From Levilactobacillus acidifarinae DSM 19394 = JCM 15949 (GTDB lineage Bacteria; Bacillota; Bacilli; Lactobacillales; Lactobacillaceae), in contig NZ_AZDV01000001.1 of NCBI RefSeq assembly GCF_001434835.1, forward strand, positions 37,161 through 101,160: a DNA stretch of 64,000 nucleotides, written 5' to 3'. A program made the translations under genes and the position numbers. Every line of letters begins with the position of its first letter. The stretch's first letter is position 1. Of the stretch, positions 1-8,139 are shown piece by piece. The notes beneath the pieces are model-generated. The model was not told the DNA's origin and made no database searches. It saw nothing but the letters and a program-made list of their open reading frames with translations.

Positions 1-414
1 TGTGAACAAACCATCACCGACGGCTCAGCTTTGAAGAAGTTTGGCGACATGGTCGCTGCTCAAGGCGGGGACCGTAACGTGGTCGATCACCCAGAAATCA
101 TGCCACAAGCCAAGTTCAAGATTGACTTGCCTGCGCAAAAGGCCGGAGTGGTCAGCAAGGTCGCAGCCGACGAGATGGGGATTGCTTCCATGTTACTCGG
201 TGGTGGTCGGCAAAAGGCTGACGACCAGCTGGATTACGCGGTCGGCATCATGATGAACAAGAAGATCGGTGATCAAGTTAAGGAAGGCGACTCACTGTTG
301 ACCATCTACAGTGACCGCGAAGACGTGGACGATATCAAGAAGTTGTTGTACGACAACATCGAAATCAGCGACCACGCCGAACCCGTAACCTTGATCCATG
401 AAACGATTCGGTAG
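1..414 (+). CDS. pdp: Pyrimidine-nucleoside phosphorylase, C-terminal part (5' end outside window)
   Basis: The reading frame is open from base 1 and ends at TAG 412-414, giving the last 137 residues of a longer protein. The segment GGGRQKADDQLDYAVGI followed by KKIGDQVKEGDSLLTIY is the C-terminal domain typical of thymidine/pyrimidine-nucleoside phosphorylases, which cleave pyrimidine nucleosides with phosphate to base and (deoxy)ribose-1-phosphate in nucleoside salvage. The glycosyltransferase-like catalytic domain lies upstream of the window. An intrinsic terminator at 691-732 could end its transcript. The family is clear; the exact substrate range (Pdp versus DeoA) is inferred from the Gram-positive context. 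Confidence 0.9.
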   Translation, partial: CEQTITDGSALKKFGDMVAAQGGDRNVVDHPEIMPQAKFKIDLPAQKAGVVSKVAADEMGIASMLLGGGRQKADDQLDYAVGIMMNKKIGDQVKEGDSLLTIYSDREDVDDIKKLLYDNIEISDHAEPVTLIHETIR

Positions 415-420
415 AACTAT

Positions 421-630
421 GTCAAATCCTAGTTTGTAGGATAGGTAGGCTCAGCGCTTCCGGACCAGCCAGCAATGGGCTGGAACGGAGTGGGCACGGC
501 TTCAAGCCTCCCAGACCGAGTCTTGAAGACCGACCTTGGTCTAAGTCGACTCAAAACGTCGGCTAAGACCAACGACACTCCTGAGCTCATTGCTGGCTGG
601 TCCTTCAGCTCACACTAGAATGGATTGTAG
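421..630. repeat. Large imperfect palindrome / multi-hairpin intergenic element
   Basis: The perfect 16-base arms GGACCAGCCAGCAATG (462-477) and CATTGCTGGCTGGTCC (588-603) face each other across about 110 bases. Inside, TTGGTCTAAGTCGAC (536-550) nearly complements GTCGGCTAAGACCAA (558-572), and smaller hairpins occur around 498-510 and 520-530. Outside, the sequences near 424-436 and 612-628 are again roughly complementary, so almost the whole 200-base stretch can fold as one cruciform. No ORF fits it and no poly-T follows. It resembles a dispersed structured intergenic repeat. Confidence 0.6.
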
Positions 631-690
631 TTTTAGTCGATTGTTCAGATTAAGTAGTATAGGGTTTTAAATTGAATAGGCACAAACCAA

Positions 691-732
691 GAGACGATAT
701 CGGGACGAGTGTTCCGACGTCGTCTCTTTTTT
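691..732 (+). terminator. Intrinsic terminator, probably for pdp
   Basis: An AGAGACGATATCGGGAC arm pairs with GTTCCGACGTCGTCTCT across a short loop and is followed by a run of six T. It sits about 280 bases after the pdp stop with the palindromic element in between. Confidence 0.8.
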
Positions 733-897
733 CTGGGTTCAGATGCTGACTTTTTCAGACATCCCAGATGTAGTATCAACGTGCTAATGGTTAATCCCAA
801 AATCACCCGATTTTAGGCCCTCGTTTTGCCCGTCAATGCGCTCGGCGCCCGTCAAAAATAAAAGTTGCGTTTTTCGCAAGAAATTTAAGCCAGATTA

Positions 898-926
898 GTG
901 ACAGGACCGTCGCTTTTGGCTAAACT
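898..926 (+). promoter_or_regulatory. Promoter of the GshA-like gene
   Basis: GTGACA (898-903), a 17-base spacer and TAAACT (921-926) form a good sigma-A promoter 42 bases before the chosen ATG. The rest of 735-897 shows only small hairpins and no gene. Confidence 0.6.
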
Positions 927-967
927 TTAGGTAAACGGGTTATTTGCAGTCAGGGGATGTTACCGCC

Positions 968-2395
968 ATGCTGGAAAACTTATTAGCGGTTATTCGAGAA
1001 GAAAATTTATCAGAGCAACTTTACCATAGTTTAGTGGGCATTAAATTAACGGAGCACCGGGTCGACCAGCATGGTCACCTTAGCCGCCGTCCCCAACCGC
1101 ACGCCTGGGCGAACCGAGCGGATCATCCGTACCTGCGTGAAGGCAAACGGCCCAGTCAGGTTACCTTGGTGACGGAACCCAATCCCAATATTGGGGGCAT
1201 CCTGGATCGGTTAGACACCCTGCAAACGGTGGCGTACCGGTCACTGGAGGGTGACGATCGGATCTGGCCGTTGACCCTGCCACCCAAGATTGAAGCCGCC
1301 GAACTGGCCAGTGCCGGGGCGGGACATCAGACCGATTGGCTGACCGGGGTCAAAATCAGTTACAGCTTACCCGATCCCGTGATTCACCGGCTGTACAGTC
1401 ATTACACGGCTGATTTCGATTCCGTGGTGGCCTTTAAGAATGAACTCTACTTTCGGGTCGCCCAGAACTTCGTGCGGTATCAATGGTTATTGACCTACCT
1501 GTTCGGCGCGACACCCATGGCCGAAAAGGGCTTTCTCGATACGTTGCCGGAGTTGCCCCAACGACCGGTGCGCAGCCTACGTTATTGCGGGGCACTCCCC
1601 GCGGGGACCCCGGTGACCTACACCTCTTTAGGAGCCCATCTAGGCGCGCTACAACGGTTGATTGCTGCCGGGGCTGCCGTGCCGGCCGGACCCGTGACCT
1701 TGAAGGGACAACCCACACCGCAGGACTTCTTGACCGGGGGGATTGGCTACCTGGAATTTAACGGGTTCGACAACACGCCGTTCACCGCTAACGGCGTCAG
1801 TCGTCACGCGTTATACTTCTTAAAGACCTTCATGATCTACCTGTTGGTGACGCCCTTACCAACGACTAACCTGGCGGCGGTCCTGACGGCGGCGCGACAA
1901 CAAAACATTGCCGTGGCGTTGGAACAACCTGATCAACCCACCCAATTTCAGACGGCGGGCGAAGAGATCTTTCAGGCCATGAAGACCATGGCGCAGAAGT
2001 TGCACGCGCATACGGAGCAGTGGGGGGCCATCGACGATCTGGGCGAGGTCCTGACGCATCCGGAATTAACGCCGGCCGCTAAGATCATGACGCGAGTCGA
2101 ACAGCACAGCCTGATGGATTACGGGTTGCGGGTCGCCAACGCCTGGCGCTATCAGCGGCTGAACAGCGTGGCGTTATTACCGGTCTACAAGGATTTGAAT
2201 TTCCGGTGCCAGCACTTCATCTTAATGGCGATGCAGGCGGGCATTCAGTTCTACCAAGTCAAAGACGAGTTCGGTGCCGACTTGCTGATGTTTACCTATC
2301 AGGGGGTCACACAAGTCTTGCAGGAGCGCGACACGCAGACCAAGGATCCGCGTGCGCAGCTGAGAGAATTGTTCCCGGAACTCCCAGAATTTTAA
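968..2395 (+). CDS. Glutamate-cysteine ligase (GshA/GshF N-terminal) homologue, probably catalytically altered
   Basis: The ATG at 968 follows AGGGG at 952-956, which is preferred over the earlier TTG at 944. The protein has 475 residues. Its middle contains NFVRYQWLLTYLFGATPMAE and later TYTSL and GYLEF, as in gamma-glutamylcysteine synthetases of the GshA/GshF class. However, where active enzymes carry the metal-binding GL-E-R/K-E motif this protein has GIKLTEHRV, where they carry TD(Y/F)SE.QLELITP it has REGKRPSQVTLVTEP, and GIHYN is replaced by KISYS. The expected Arg after YLEF is Asn. Glutathione precursor synthesis therefore seems doubtful; a related or lost activity is more likely. 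A LysR gene begins 18 bases downstream and is probably cotranscribed. The family comparison is from memory. Confidence 0.75.
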   Translation: MLENLLAVIREENLSEQLYHSLVGIKLTEHRVDQHGHLSRRPQPHAWANRADHPYLREGKRPSQVTLVTEPNPNIGGILDRLDTLQTVAYRSLEGDDRIWPLTLPPKIEAAELASAGAGHQTDWLTGVKISYSLPDPVIHRLYSHYTADFDSVVAFKNELYFRVAQNFVRYQWLLTYLFGATPMAEKGFLDTLPELPQRPVRSLRYCGALPAGTPVTYTSLGAHLGALQRLIAAGAAVPAGPVTLKGQPTPQDFLTGGIGYLEFNGFDNTPFTANGVSRHALYFLKTFMIYLLVTPLPTTNLAAVLTAARQQNIAVALEQPDQPTQFQTAGEEIFQAMKTMAQKLHAHTEQWGAIDDLGEVLTHPELTPAAKIMTRVEQHSLMDYGLRVANAWRYQRLNSVALLPVYKDLNFRCQHFILMAMQAGIQFYQVKDEFGADLLMFTYQGVTQVLQERDTQTKDPRAQLRELFPELPEF

Positions 2396-2413
2396 GCTAA
2401 AGGAAGTGGCGGC

Positions 2414-3298
2414 GTGGAGCTACGGCTACTACGATATTTTTGGACGATAGCGGAAGAGGAAAATATTTCGCGCGCCGCGGAGATCCTACACGTGACGCAG
2501 CCGACGCTAAGTCGCCAATTAAAAGAATTAGAAACACAACTCGGTACGCCGTTATTCGAACGACAAAGTAAGGGGCTCGTGCTCACCGAGGCGGGGCTCT
2601 TTTTGAAGAGTCGGGCCGCCGAAATCTTACAGTTGACCCAGCAAACGGAGCAGGAATTTGCCAACCGTCAACAGCAGCTCTTTAGTGGCCACGTGGCGGT
2701 GGGGTGCGTCGAGGCCGATAACTCCGACACGTTGGCGATGATGTTGGAAGATTTCGTGAGCGACTACCCGCAGGTGACCTTTCACATCTTCAGCAGTGCC
2801 AGCGACATCATCACCGATCAACTGGACAAGGGCTTGATCGACCTGGCGATTTTACTGGAACCGGTCAACACCGATAAGTACGCGACGTTGACCTTGCCGC
2901 GGACTGAAACCTGGGGCCTGTTAGTGGCGGCCGATGCCTTTTTGGCCCAACAGGCCAGTGTGGCGCCCAGTGACCTCGCGGGGATGCCGTTGATGATTTC
3001 CAATCGACCGGAAGTACAGCGCTTGTTGACCGATTGGTCGGGGTTGACCCGCGAACAGCTCAATATCGTGGGCACCTATAACCTGAGTTTTAACGTCCTG
3101 CCGTTGGTGGCCCATCAGGTAGCTGCGGCGTTGATGATCGCCGGGGCGGTGACCAACCGCCAGCCGGCCGAGACGCGGTTCATTCCGCTCAAACCGGCCA
3201 TTCAGACTAACTGTGTGTTGGTTTGGCGCAAGGATCGGGTGTTGACGCCGGTCGTGACCGAATTTATTCATTACTTTCAAGACGCGTTCGCGCATTAG
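2414..3298 (+). CDS. LysR-family transcriptional regulator
   Basis: The protein has 294 residues and starts at GTG 2414, seven bases after AGGAAG. The N-terminus MELRLLRYFWTIAEEENISRAAEILHVTQPTLSRQLKELE is a typical LysR winged helix-turn-helix, followed by a periplasmic-binding-protein-like effector domain from about residue 90. It lies between the GshA-like gene, with which it probably shares a transcript, and the flavodoxin/SDR/cupin/CMD operon, which it most likely controls through the operator-like sequences at 3331-3401. The effector is unknown. Confidence 0.9.
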   Translation: MELRLLRYFWTIAEEENISRAAEILHVTQPTLSRQLKELETQLGTPLFERQSKGLVLTEAGLFLKSRAAEILQLTQQTEQEFANRQQQLFSGHVAVGCVEADNSDTLAMMLEDFVSDYPQVTFHIFSSASDIITDQLDKGLIDLAILLEPVNTDKYATLTLPRTETWGLLVAADAFLAQQASVAPSDLAGMPLMISNRPEVQRLLTDWSGLTREQLNIVGTYNLSFNVLPLVAHQVAAALMIAGAVTNRQPAETRFIPLKPAIQTNCVLVWRKDRVLTPVVTEFIHYFQDAFAH

Positions 3299-3313
3299 GC
3301 GACGCGTTTTTTT
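3283..3313 (+). terminator. Terminator overlapping the end of the LysR gene
   Basis: CGCGTTCGC pairs with GCGACGCG (one bulge) and is followed by seven T. The left arm lies inside the last codons of the regulator. Confidence 0.6.
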
Positions 3314-3330
3314 GTCGAACCGAATTCGAT

Positions 3331-3401
3331 ATTGATATGCCTTAAAAGCATTAAAACAATATTAACAAGCATTAGACCTATATCAATTTTGGCCGTACAC
3401 T
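3331..3401 (+). promoter_or_regulatory. Promoter and probable LysR operator of the flavodoxin operon
   Basis: An inverted repeat ATTGATAT (3331-3338) / ATATCAAT (3380-3387) encloses two direct copies of AAGCATTA (3346-3353 and 3367-3374) spaced 21 bases apart, two helical turns. A sigma-A-like promoter TAGACC (3373-3378), 17 bases, TACACT (3396-3401) overlaps the downstream copy. This layout suits LysR-type activation; that the neighbouring LysR acts here is inference. Confidence 0.55.
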
Positions 3402-3442
3402 AGGTTCTGTTATCAAGGCGCAACGTTGAAGGAGGTTTGCCG

Positions 3443-3979
3443 ATGATCACGTTAATTGAATTTTCATCACCCGGGGAAACCCTGGTTCACGGTCAAACGC
3501 CGTTGGTTCGCGTGGGTCATACGGCACAGGTCGCCCGTTTATTGGGTGACCGCCTGAACGTTACGCCGGTAGCCCTGCAACCGCGAGTTGCCTACCCAAT
3601 CAGTTATCCAGCGGTTTTGCACCGCGCCAAGTTGGAGTTAGCCGACCAAGCCCTACCGGCGATTCAACCACTAGACGCTGTGACCTTACAATCGCCCATC
3701 TGGTTTCTGGGTTACCCCATCTGGTTCGGCCACGTGCCGCGCGTAATCGCCACGCTACTTACCCAAACCACCCCGTCCCCGCGAATAATTTATCCGTTTG
3801 CGACGCACGAGGGTAGCGGTCTGGGGCAGAGTGTGGCCGACCTACAACGGTTGTGCCCCAGTGCGGTAGTGCAACCCGGTTTACCGATTCGCGGGTCGCG
3901 GGTCGCCCGCGCGGCCCCGGCCGTGGACCATTGGCTCCAACAGTATTTAGAAAACAATCCCACAACATTAAAGGAGTAA
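3443..3979 (+). CDS. Flavodoxin-like protein
   Basis: The ATG at 3443 has a perfect AGGAGG seven bases upstream. The 178-residue product contains the flavodoxin-type pattern SPIWFLGYPIWFGHVPRVIATLL, as in the flavodoxin group found next to oxidoreductases in lactic acid bacteria. The usual N-terminal phosphate-binding loop is weak (FSSPGETLVHG), so FMN binding is plausible but not certain. It is the first gene of a four-gene operon with an SDR, a cupin and a carboxymuconolactone decarboxylase-like protein, implying a shared redox or detoxification role. Confidence 0.7.
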   Translation: MITLIEFSSPGETLVHGQTPLVRVGHTAQVARLLGDRLNVTPVALQPRVAYPISYPAVLHRAKLELADQALPAIQPLDAVTLQSPIWFLGYPIWFGHVPRVIATLLTQTTPSPRIIYPFATHEGSGLGQSVADLQRLCPSAVVQPGLPIRGSRVARAAPAVDHWLQQYLENNPTTLKE

Positions 3980-3986
3980 TCTCTAT

Positions 3987-4730
3987 ATGACAGTTAAAGA
4001 TAAAGTTATCGTGATTACCGGCGCGTCTTCCGGTATTGGTGAAGCCAGTGCCAAGCTCTTAGCCCAAAATGGGGCCAAGGTGGTCCTGGGGGCCCGGCGA
4101 GCAGACCGACTCCAAGCCATCGTTCAGGCCATTGAAGCGGCAGGGGGCCAAGCAACTTACCACGTGACCGACGTGACCAAGCCGACCGATGTTCAGGCCT
4201 TAGTTGACCACGCCAAAACGACCTTTGGCGGCTTAGACGTCATCTTCAACAACGCTGGTATCATGCCGAGTTCACCAATCAGTGCGTTACACATCGACGA
4301 ATGGAACGCGATGATCGACATTAACTTGAAAGGGGTCCTCAACGGCGTAGCGGCTGTGATGCCGACCTTTACCGCCCAGAAACACGGGCAGATCATTACC
4401 ACGTCGTCCGTTGCCGGTCTGAAGAGTTTTGCCGGCGCCGGGGTCTACGGGGCCACCAAGTTTGCCGTCCGTAATCTGATGGAAGTCATTCGGATGGAAA
4501 GTGCCCAGGAAGGCACCAACATCCGGACCGCTTCACTCTATCCGGCGGCCATTAACACTGAACTGTTGCACACGATTACCGACCAATCGACGGCGACCGG
4601 GATGCAACAATTCTACGACGCCGTGGGAATCACGCCGGACGCCGTTGCCCGGGTGGTTAACTTTGCGGTCGACCAACCCGAAGACGTGAACGTCAACGAA
4701 TTTACGATTTACCCCACCAAACAAGCTTAA
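3987..4730 (+). CDS. Short-chain dehydrogenase/reductase (SDR)
   Basis: This 247-residue classical SDR has the cofactor motif TGASSGIG (residues 11-18), NNAG near residue 88, and the catalytic Ser-Tyr-Lys set as SSVAG and YGATK. It lacks a strong acidic residue after beta-2 and has GARR there, which favours NADP(H). AAGGAG precedes the ATG. It is the second gene of the operon, with a 7-base gap after the flavodoxin. Substrate is unknown; homologues are annotated as oxidoreductases for carbonyl compounds. Confidence 0.9.
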   Translation: MTVKDKVIVITGASSGIGEASAKLLAQNGAKVVLGARRADRLQAIVQAIEAAGGQATYHVTDVTKPTDVQALVDHAKTTFGGLDVIFNNAGIMPSSPISALHIDEWNAMIDINLKGVLNGVAAVMPTFTAQKHGQIITTSSVAGLKSFAGAGVYGATKFAVRNLMEVIRMESAQEGTNIRTASLYPAAINTELLHTITDQSTATGMQQFYDAVGITPDAVARVVNFAVDQPEDVNVNEFTIYPTKQA

Positions 4731-4749
4731 TTTTAGGAGGAAAACAATC

Positions 4750-5166
4750 ATGGCTAAAAACGAAAACATCAAGAACGGTATTTTTCCAATGGGTCCCAAG
4801 AACGACGCGTACGCGAAGTTCTTCACCGGTCAGAGTTACTTACAAGGCTTAGTGAACGACCCGAACGTGAGTGTCGGGGTCGGCAACGTGACCTTTGAAC
4901 CCGGTTGCCGGAACAACTGGCACATCCACCACGACGGGTTTCAGATCTTACTGGTGACCGGTGGGGAAGGCTGGTACCAAGAAGCCGGCCAACCCGCCCG
5001 GCATTTGACGGCCGGTGACGTGGTCGTGACTCACGATGGCGTCAAGCACTGGCACGGGGCTACCAAGGATAGCTGGTTCTCCCACATTGCGATTACCGCG
5101 GGGACGCCAGAATGGCTCGAACCGGTTTCCGACGAAGAGTACGCCGCTGTGGAAGGGGATAAGTAA
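4750..5166 (+). CDS. Cupin-domain protein
   Basis: The 138-residue protein has both cupin motifs: motif 1 around NNWHIHHDGFQILLVTGGEG (His residues and Glu for metal binding) and motif 2 around HDGVKHWHGA. Such small cupins are often encoded with carboxymuconolactone decarboxylase-like proteins and are annotated as such fusions or partners. AGGAGG lies just before the ATG. It is third in the operon and ends one base before the next gene's start, so translation is probably coupled. Confidence 0.88.
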   Translation: MAKNENIKNGIFPMGPKNDAYAKFFTGQSYLQGLVNDPNVSVGVGNVTFEPGCRNNWHIHHDGFQILLVTGGEGWYQEAGQPARHLTAGDVVVTHDGVKHWHGATKDSWFSHIAITAGTPEWLEPVSDEEYAAVEGDK

Positions 5167-5167
5167 A

Positions 5168-5485
5168 ATGGCCGAAAAACAAACTGCGGGTCGCGATAAC
5201 CTGGGGGACTTTGCCCCAAAATTCGCCGAACTCAACGATGATGTGTTGTTTGGGGAAGTCTGGTCTCGCGAGGATCAACTGTCCGCCCGCGACCGGAGTC
5301 TGATCACGGTGGCTAGCCTGTTAACGCAGGGGGTGCCCCAATTAGAGGCTCACATGAAGATTGCCAAGCAACACGGGGTGACTAAGGACGAAATGGTTGA
5401 ATTGATCACCCATCTGGCCTTTTACACCGGCTGGCCTAAGGCGTGGTCCGCGTTTGGCCTGGCGAAGGAAATCTACAAGGACTAG
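5168..5485 (+). CDS. Carboxymuconolactone decarboxylase (CMD)-family protein
   Basis: The ATG at 5168 directly follows the cupin stop codon. The 105-residue product carries the CMD/AhpD-like core LSARDRSLITVASLLTQGVP followed by LEAHMKIAKQHGVTKDEMVE. The AhpD CxxC active site is absent, as in the gamma-CMD branch. Members act as decarboxylases or in peroxide-linked redox chemistry; here no aromatic ring-cleavage genes are present, so the true reaction is unknown. It ends the four-gene operon. Confidence 0.88.
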   Translation: MAEKQTAGRDNLGDFAPKFAELNDDVLFGEVWSREDQLSARDRSLITVASLLTQGVPQLEAHMKIAKQHGVTKDEMVELITHLAFYTGWPKAWSAFGLAKEIYKD

Positions 5486-5501
5486 CATCGATCTTAAAAA
5501 C

Positions 5502-5556
5502 AGCCCCCATCCAGAACCGACAGTTGTTGTCGGTCACCTGGATGGGGGCTATTTTT
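5502..5556. terminator. Bidirectional terminator between converging genes
   Basis: AGCCCCCATCCAG (5502-5514) pairs with CTGGATGGGGGCT (5538-5550) around an inner hairpin CCGACA/TGTCGG. T-rich flanks exist on both strands, so it can serve the CMD operon and the LysR gene at 5560. Confidence 0.85.
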
Positions 5557-5559
5557 CGG

Positions 5560-6477
5560 TCAAGACCATAAGTCCTTCTTGGTTTTGACTGCGGTGGTCA
5601 GGTCGTGAATCACCGCGGGAAAGTAGGCTTCTTTCTTGGTAGTCCGCAGGTAGCTGACCCCGTAGTTGATGGGGATGGGAACGTCTAAGAAATTGTAGAC
5701 CACGTCGGGATTCCCGGTATCGTAGGCCACACTAGGCACGATTCCCAGGCCGGCTCCCGAGGCCGCGTACATGGCACACTCCGCGATGTTGACAACCGGC
5801 GTGAGCGTAGCACTGGGCACCCGGTCGCGGATGAGCTGACTGACCTGGACCACGGACCGGACCGGTGGCTCACTGTTCCAAACCCACAGGTGTTGGTGCG
5901 CTAGCTGCTCTAAAGTGATCAGTGGTTGGGTGGCTAACGGATGTTGCCGTGGGACGATGACCGAGTAACGGGCCTGAAGCAATGGGGTAAAGGAAATTCG
6001 GGAATCGTGGCGGAAAAAATCTTCCTGCATCAACAGGAAGGTCGCTTCTTGCTGCAACAGGAGGTTTAGGCTGTCCGCGTACGCCGCGGGGGAGAAATTG
6101 ATGAGGTGCACGGGCCGCTGGTGATGGGCCGCGAAGCGTTGAATGAACAGCGGCAGGAAGGCCCGCTCGAAGGGGATGATGGAGTGGGCCACGGTGATTG
6201 GGGTCGAGGCCTTCTGAGCGTAAATGTGTTCGATCACTGCGGTGAACTGGGCGTCCAGTTTTTGCACGTGCGTCCAGAGGTACTGGCCCTCGGGTGTTAG
6301 GTGTGTTTGGTGGGCCCGAACGGTGAGAATGGGGAATCCCAACTCATCTTCTAAGCGTTTGAGATTTTTAGAAACCGTTGATTGGGCGATGTAGAGCTTG
6401 GCGGCGGTTTGCGTGATACTGTGGGTCTGCCCCAGCGAGATGAGGCATTTAAGCTGCATTGAGTTCATTTTCAACAT
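5560..6477 (-). CDS. LysR-family transcriptional regulator
   Basis: The 305-residue product begins with a LysR helix-turn-helix (QLKCLISLGQTHSITQTAAKLY, then STVSKNLKRLEDEL) and continues into the usual effector domain. Three in-frame ATGs lie close together (6477, 6468, 6459); none has a strong Shine-Dalgarno sequence, and 6468 has GGA nine bases upstream, so the start is uncertain by up to six codons. It is divergent from the flavoprotein gene at 6579 and probably regulates it. Confidence 0.88.
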   Translation of the reverse strand: MLKMNSMQLKCLISLGQTHSITQTAAKLYIAQSTVSKNLKRLEDELGFPILTVRAHQTHLTPEGQYLWTHVQKLDAQFTAVIEHIYAQKASTPITVAHSIIPFERAFLPLFIQRFAAHHQRPVHLINFSPAAYADSLNLLLQQEATFLLMQEDFFRHDSRISFTPLLQARYSVIVPRQHPLATQPLITLEQLAHQHLWVWNSEPPVRSVVQVSQLIRDRVPSATLTPVVNIAECAMYAASGAGLGIVPSVAYDTGNPDVVYNFLDVPIPINYGVSYLRTTKKEAYFPAVIHDLTTAVKTKKDLWS

Positions 6478-6491
6478 TCCATTTCGTCAAC

Positions 6492-6542
6492 TTGACTTGC
6501 CGTTTAGTCTTCATCATACGCCAAGAAATGGCTTAATATCAA
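6492..6542. promoter_or_regulatory. Divergent promoter region for LysR gene and flavoprotein gene
   Basis: On the minus strand TTGATA (6542-6537), 18 bases and TATGAT (6518-6513) form a good promoter for the LysR gene. On the plus strand TTGACT at 6492 has only a poor -10 candidate (CATACG), consistent with a gene needing an activator. Confidence 0.5.
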
Positions 6543-6578
6543 GGGTGTAAGCGATAACGGAAAAAGGAGTGGATCGTC

Positions 6579-8066
6579 ATGGAAAATGCAGCATACGACG
6601 TCATCGTCGTGGGAGCCGCTAACGCGGGCGGTTTTGCCGCCGGGGCCGCCGCCGAAAAGGGCGCCAAGGTCTTGGTCATCGACAAGAAGGCCAACAGCGA
6701 ATACCTCTACCGTAACACCATTGCGTCCGTGGACAGCCACGCGCAACAACGGGCCGGCGTTAAGATTGACAAACGTGAACTGGTCGAATTTCTCTCGGCC
6801 TTCGCACAGGATAACGTTGACCAACAACTTTTGTGGACTTGGGTGAACCACAGTGGTGAGGCCTTGGATTGGTTGGAAGAAAAGGTCTTAAAGCCCAACG
6901 GCGATCACCTTTACGCCACCGGGGACGCCTATTACGAAACCTTGATGAACAAGGCCTTTCCGTCCGGCAACGAGATCACGGCCGACGAAAAGGCCTGGGA
7001 CTGGGGGTGGGGCAAGTACGTGATTGCCACCGACCAAGCCCTGGGAGTTGAGTTCCAGTACAATACCAAGCTGGAACATCTGCTGACCGACGCTCAGAAT
7101 CGGGTCATCGGGGTGCAGGTCGAAGATACCGAGACCCACGCAGTCCGGGAGATTACCGCCAAGCAAGGGGTGATTCTGTGTACCGGGGGGTACGGCGCCA
7201 ATGAGGCGTTGATGCAAAAGTGGGCCCCGACACTCCTGAAAAAGAACACCTACACGCAGAGCCCGCGCGACGACGGGTCCGGTCAAGTGGCCGCCCTTGA
7301 AGTCGGTGCGGCGCGTGACCTGGAGCCGGCCAGCATCATTTTCGACAGAGGGGCGGTCCCCGTGGGCACCAACATCGACGACTATTACGTTAAGGACTGG
7401 CAGAGTCACCAGTTCGTATTGGGGTCTTACCCGTTACTCAAGGTCAACCTGCGGGGCGAACGGTTCTTTAACGAAAGCGCGCCCTATCAGTTTGCCATGA
7501 ATTCGTTGATGCACCAACCGGGACACCTGGAAGTTATGGTGTGGAACGCCAAGACCATGGATAACCTCAAGCAATTCCACACGTTGGGCTGCTCGCGGTT
7601 GGGGTGGCCGGGAATCTTCAGCACCGATGGCGAAAAGAAGTTGCTACAAGACTACCTTGACAAGGGTTACGTGCAACAGGCCGATAGTATCGCCGAGTTG
7701 GCCACCAAGATGCACCTACCGGTCGATCAATTGACCAAAACGGTCGCTCACTATAACGACCTCTGCGACGCGGGGAAGGATACCGACTTTGGCAAGGAAG
7801 CCTACCGGTTGTTCCCGGTCGACGAAGGACCGTACTACGCGGTGACCCTGGGTGGTATTTTATTGGCCACCCTAGATGGGTTGCACGTCAATTCGCAGAT
7901 GCAAGTCCTCGACCAACACGAAGCCCCGATCGCCGGGTTGTATGCCGCTGGTAACTGTGCCGGTGGCTTCTTCTGGGGCGCCTATCCCGACCGGGTGCCC
8001 GGATTGACCGCCAGTCATGCGGTGACCTTTGGCCGGTTAGCGGGCCAGTGTGTCGTCGACGCTTAA
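6579..8066 (+). CDS. Fumarate-reductase-like FAD-dependent oxidoreductase
   Basis: The 495-residue soluble protein opens with a Rossmann FAD motif (DVIVVGAANAGGFAAGAAAEKGAKVLVIDK) and ends with GLYAAGNCAGGFFWGAYPDRVPG, GLTASHAVTFGRLAG, the FAD_binding_2/fumarate reductase pattern. It lacks the FMN-binding domain and the signal peptide of extracellular flavin-linked reductases. Related proteins reduce unsaturated acids, 3-ketosteroids or serve as tricarballylate-type dehydrogenases; the substrate here is not readable. AGGAG lies at suitable distance from the ATG. It stands alone between the divergent LysR gene and a terminator. Confidence 0.85.
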   Translation: MENAAYDVIVVGAANAGGFAAGAAAEKGAKVLVIDKKANSEYLYRNTIASVDSHAQQRAGVKIDKRELVEFLSAFAQDNVDQQLLWTWVNHSGEALDWLEEKVLKPNGDHLYATGDAYYETLMNKAFPSGNEITADEKAWDWGWGKYVIATDQALGVEFQYNTKLEHLLTDAQNRVIGVQVEDTETHAVREITAKQGVILCTGGYGANEALMQKWAPTLLKKNTYTQSPRDDGSGQVAALEVGAARDLEPASIIFDRGAVPVGTNIDDYYVKDWQSHQFVLGSYPLLKVNLRGERFFNESAPYQFAMNSLMHQPGHLEVMVWNAKTMDNLKQFHTLGCSRLGWPGIFSTDGEKKLLQDYLDKGYVQQADSIAELATKMHLPVDQLTKTVAHYNDLCDAGKDTDFGKEAYRLFPVDEGPYYAVTLGGILLATLDGLHVNSQMQVLDQHEAPIAGLYAAGNCAGGFFWGAYPDRVPGLTASHAVTFGRLAGQCVVDA

Positions 8067-8080
8067 ACTCAGTTAAAAAA

Positions 8081-8123
8081 AGGCGCAATGCCCGATCTCA
8101 GTTACGGATCAGGCGTTGCGCCT
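8081..8123. terminator. Terminator shared by convergent genes
   Basis: AGGCGCAATGCCCGATC pairs with GATCAGGCGTTGCGCCT. A seven-base A tract on its left gives a strong T-run for the minus-strand permease transcript; on the plus strand the T-run is weak. Confidence 0.8.
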
Positions 8124-8139
8124 TTAGTGTCTATAATAA

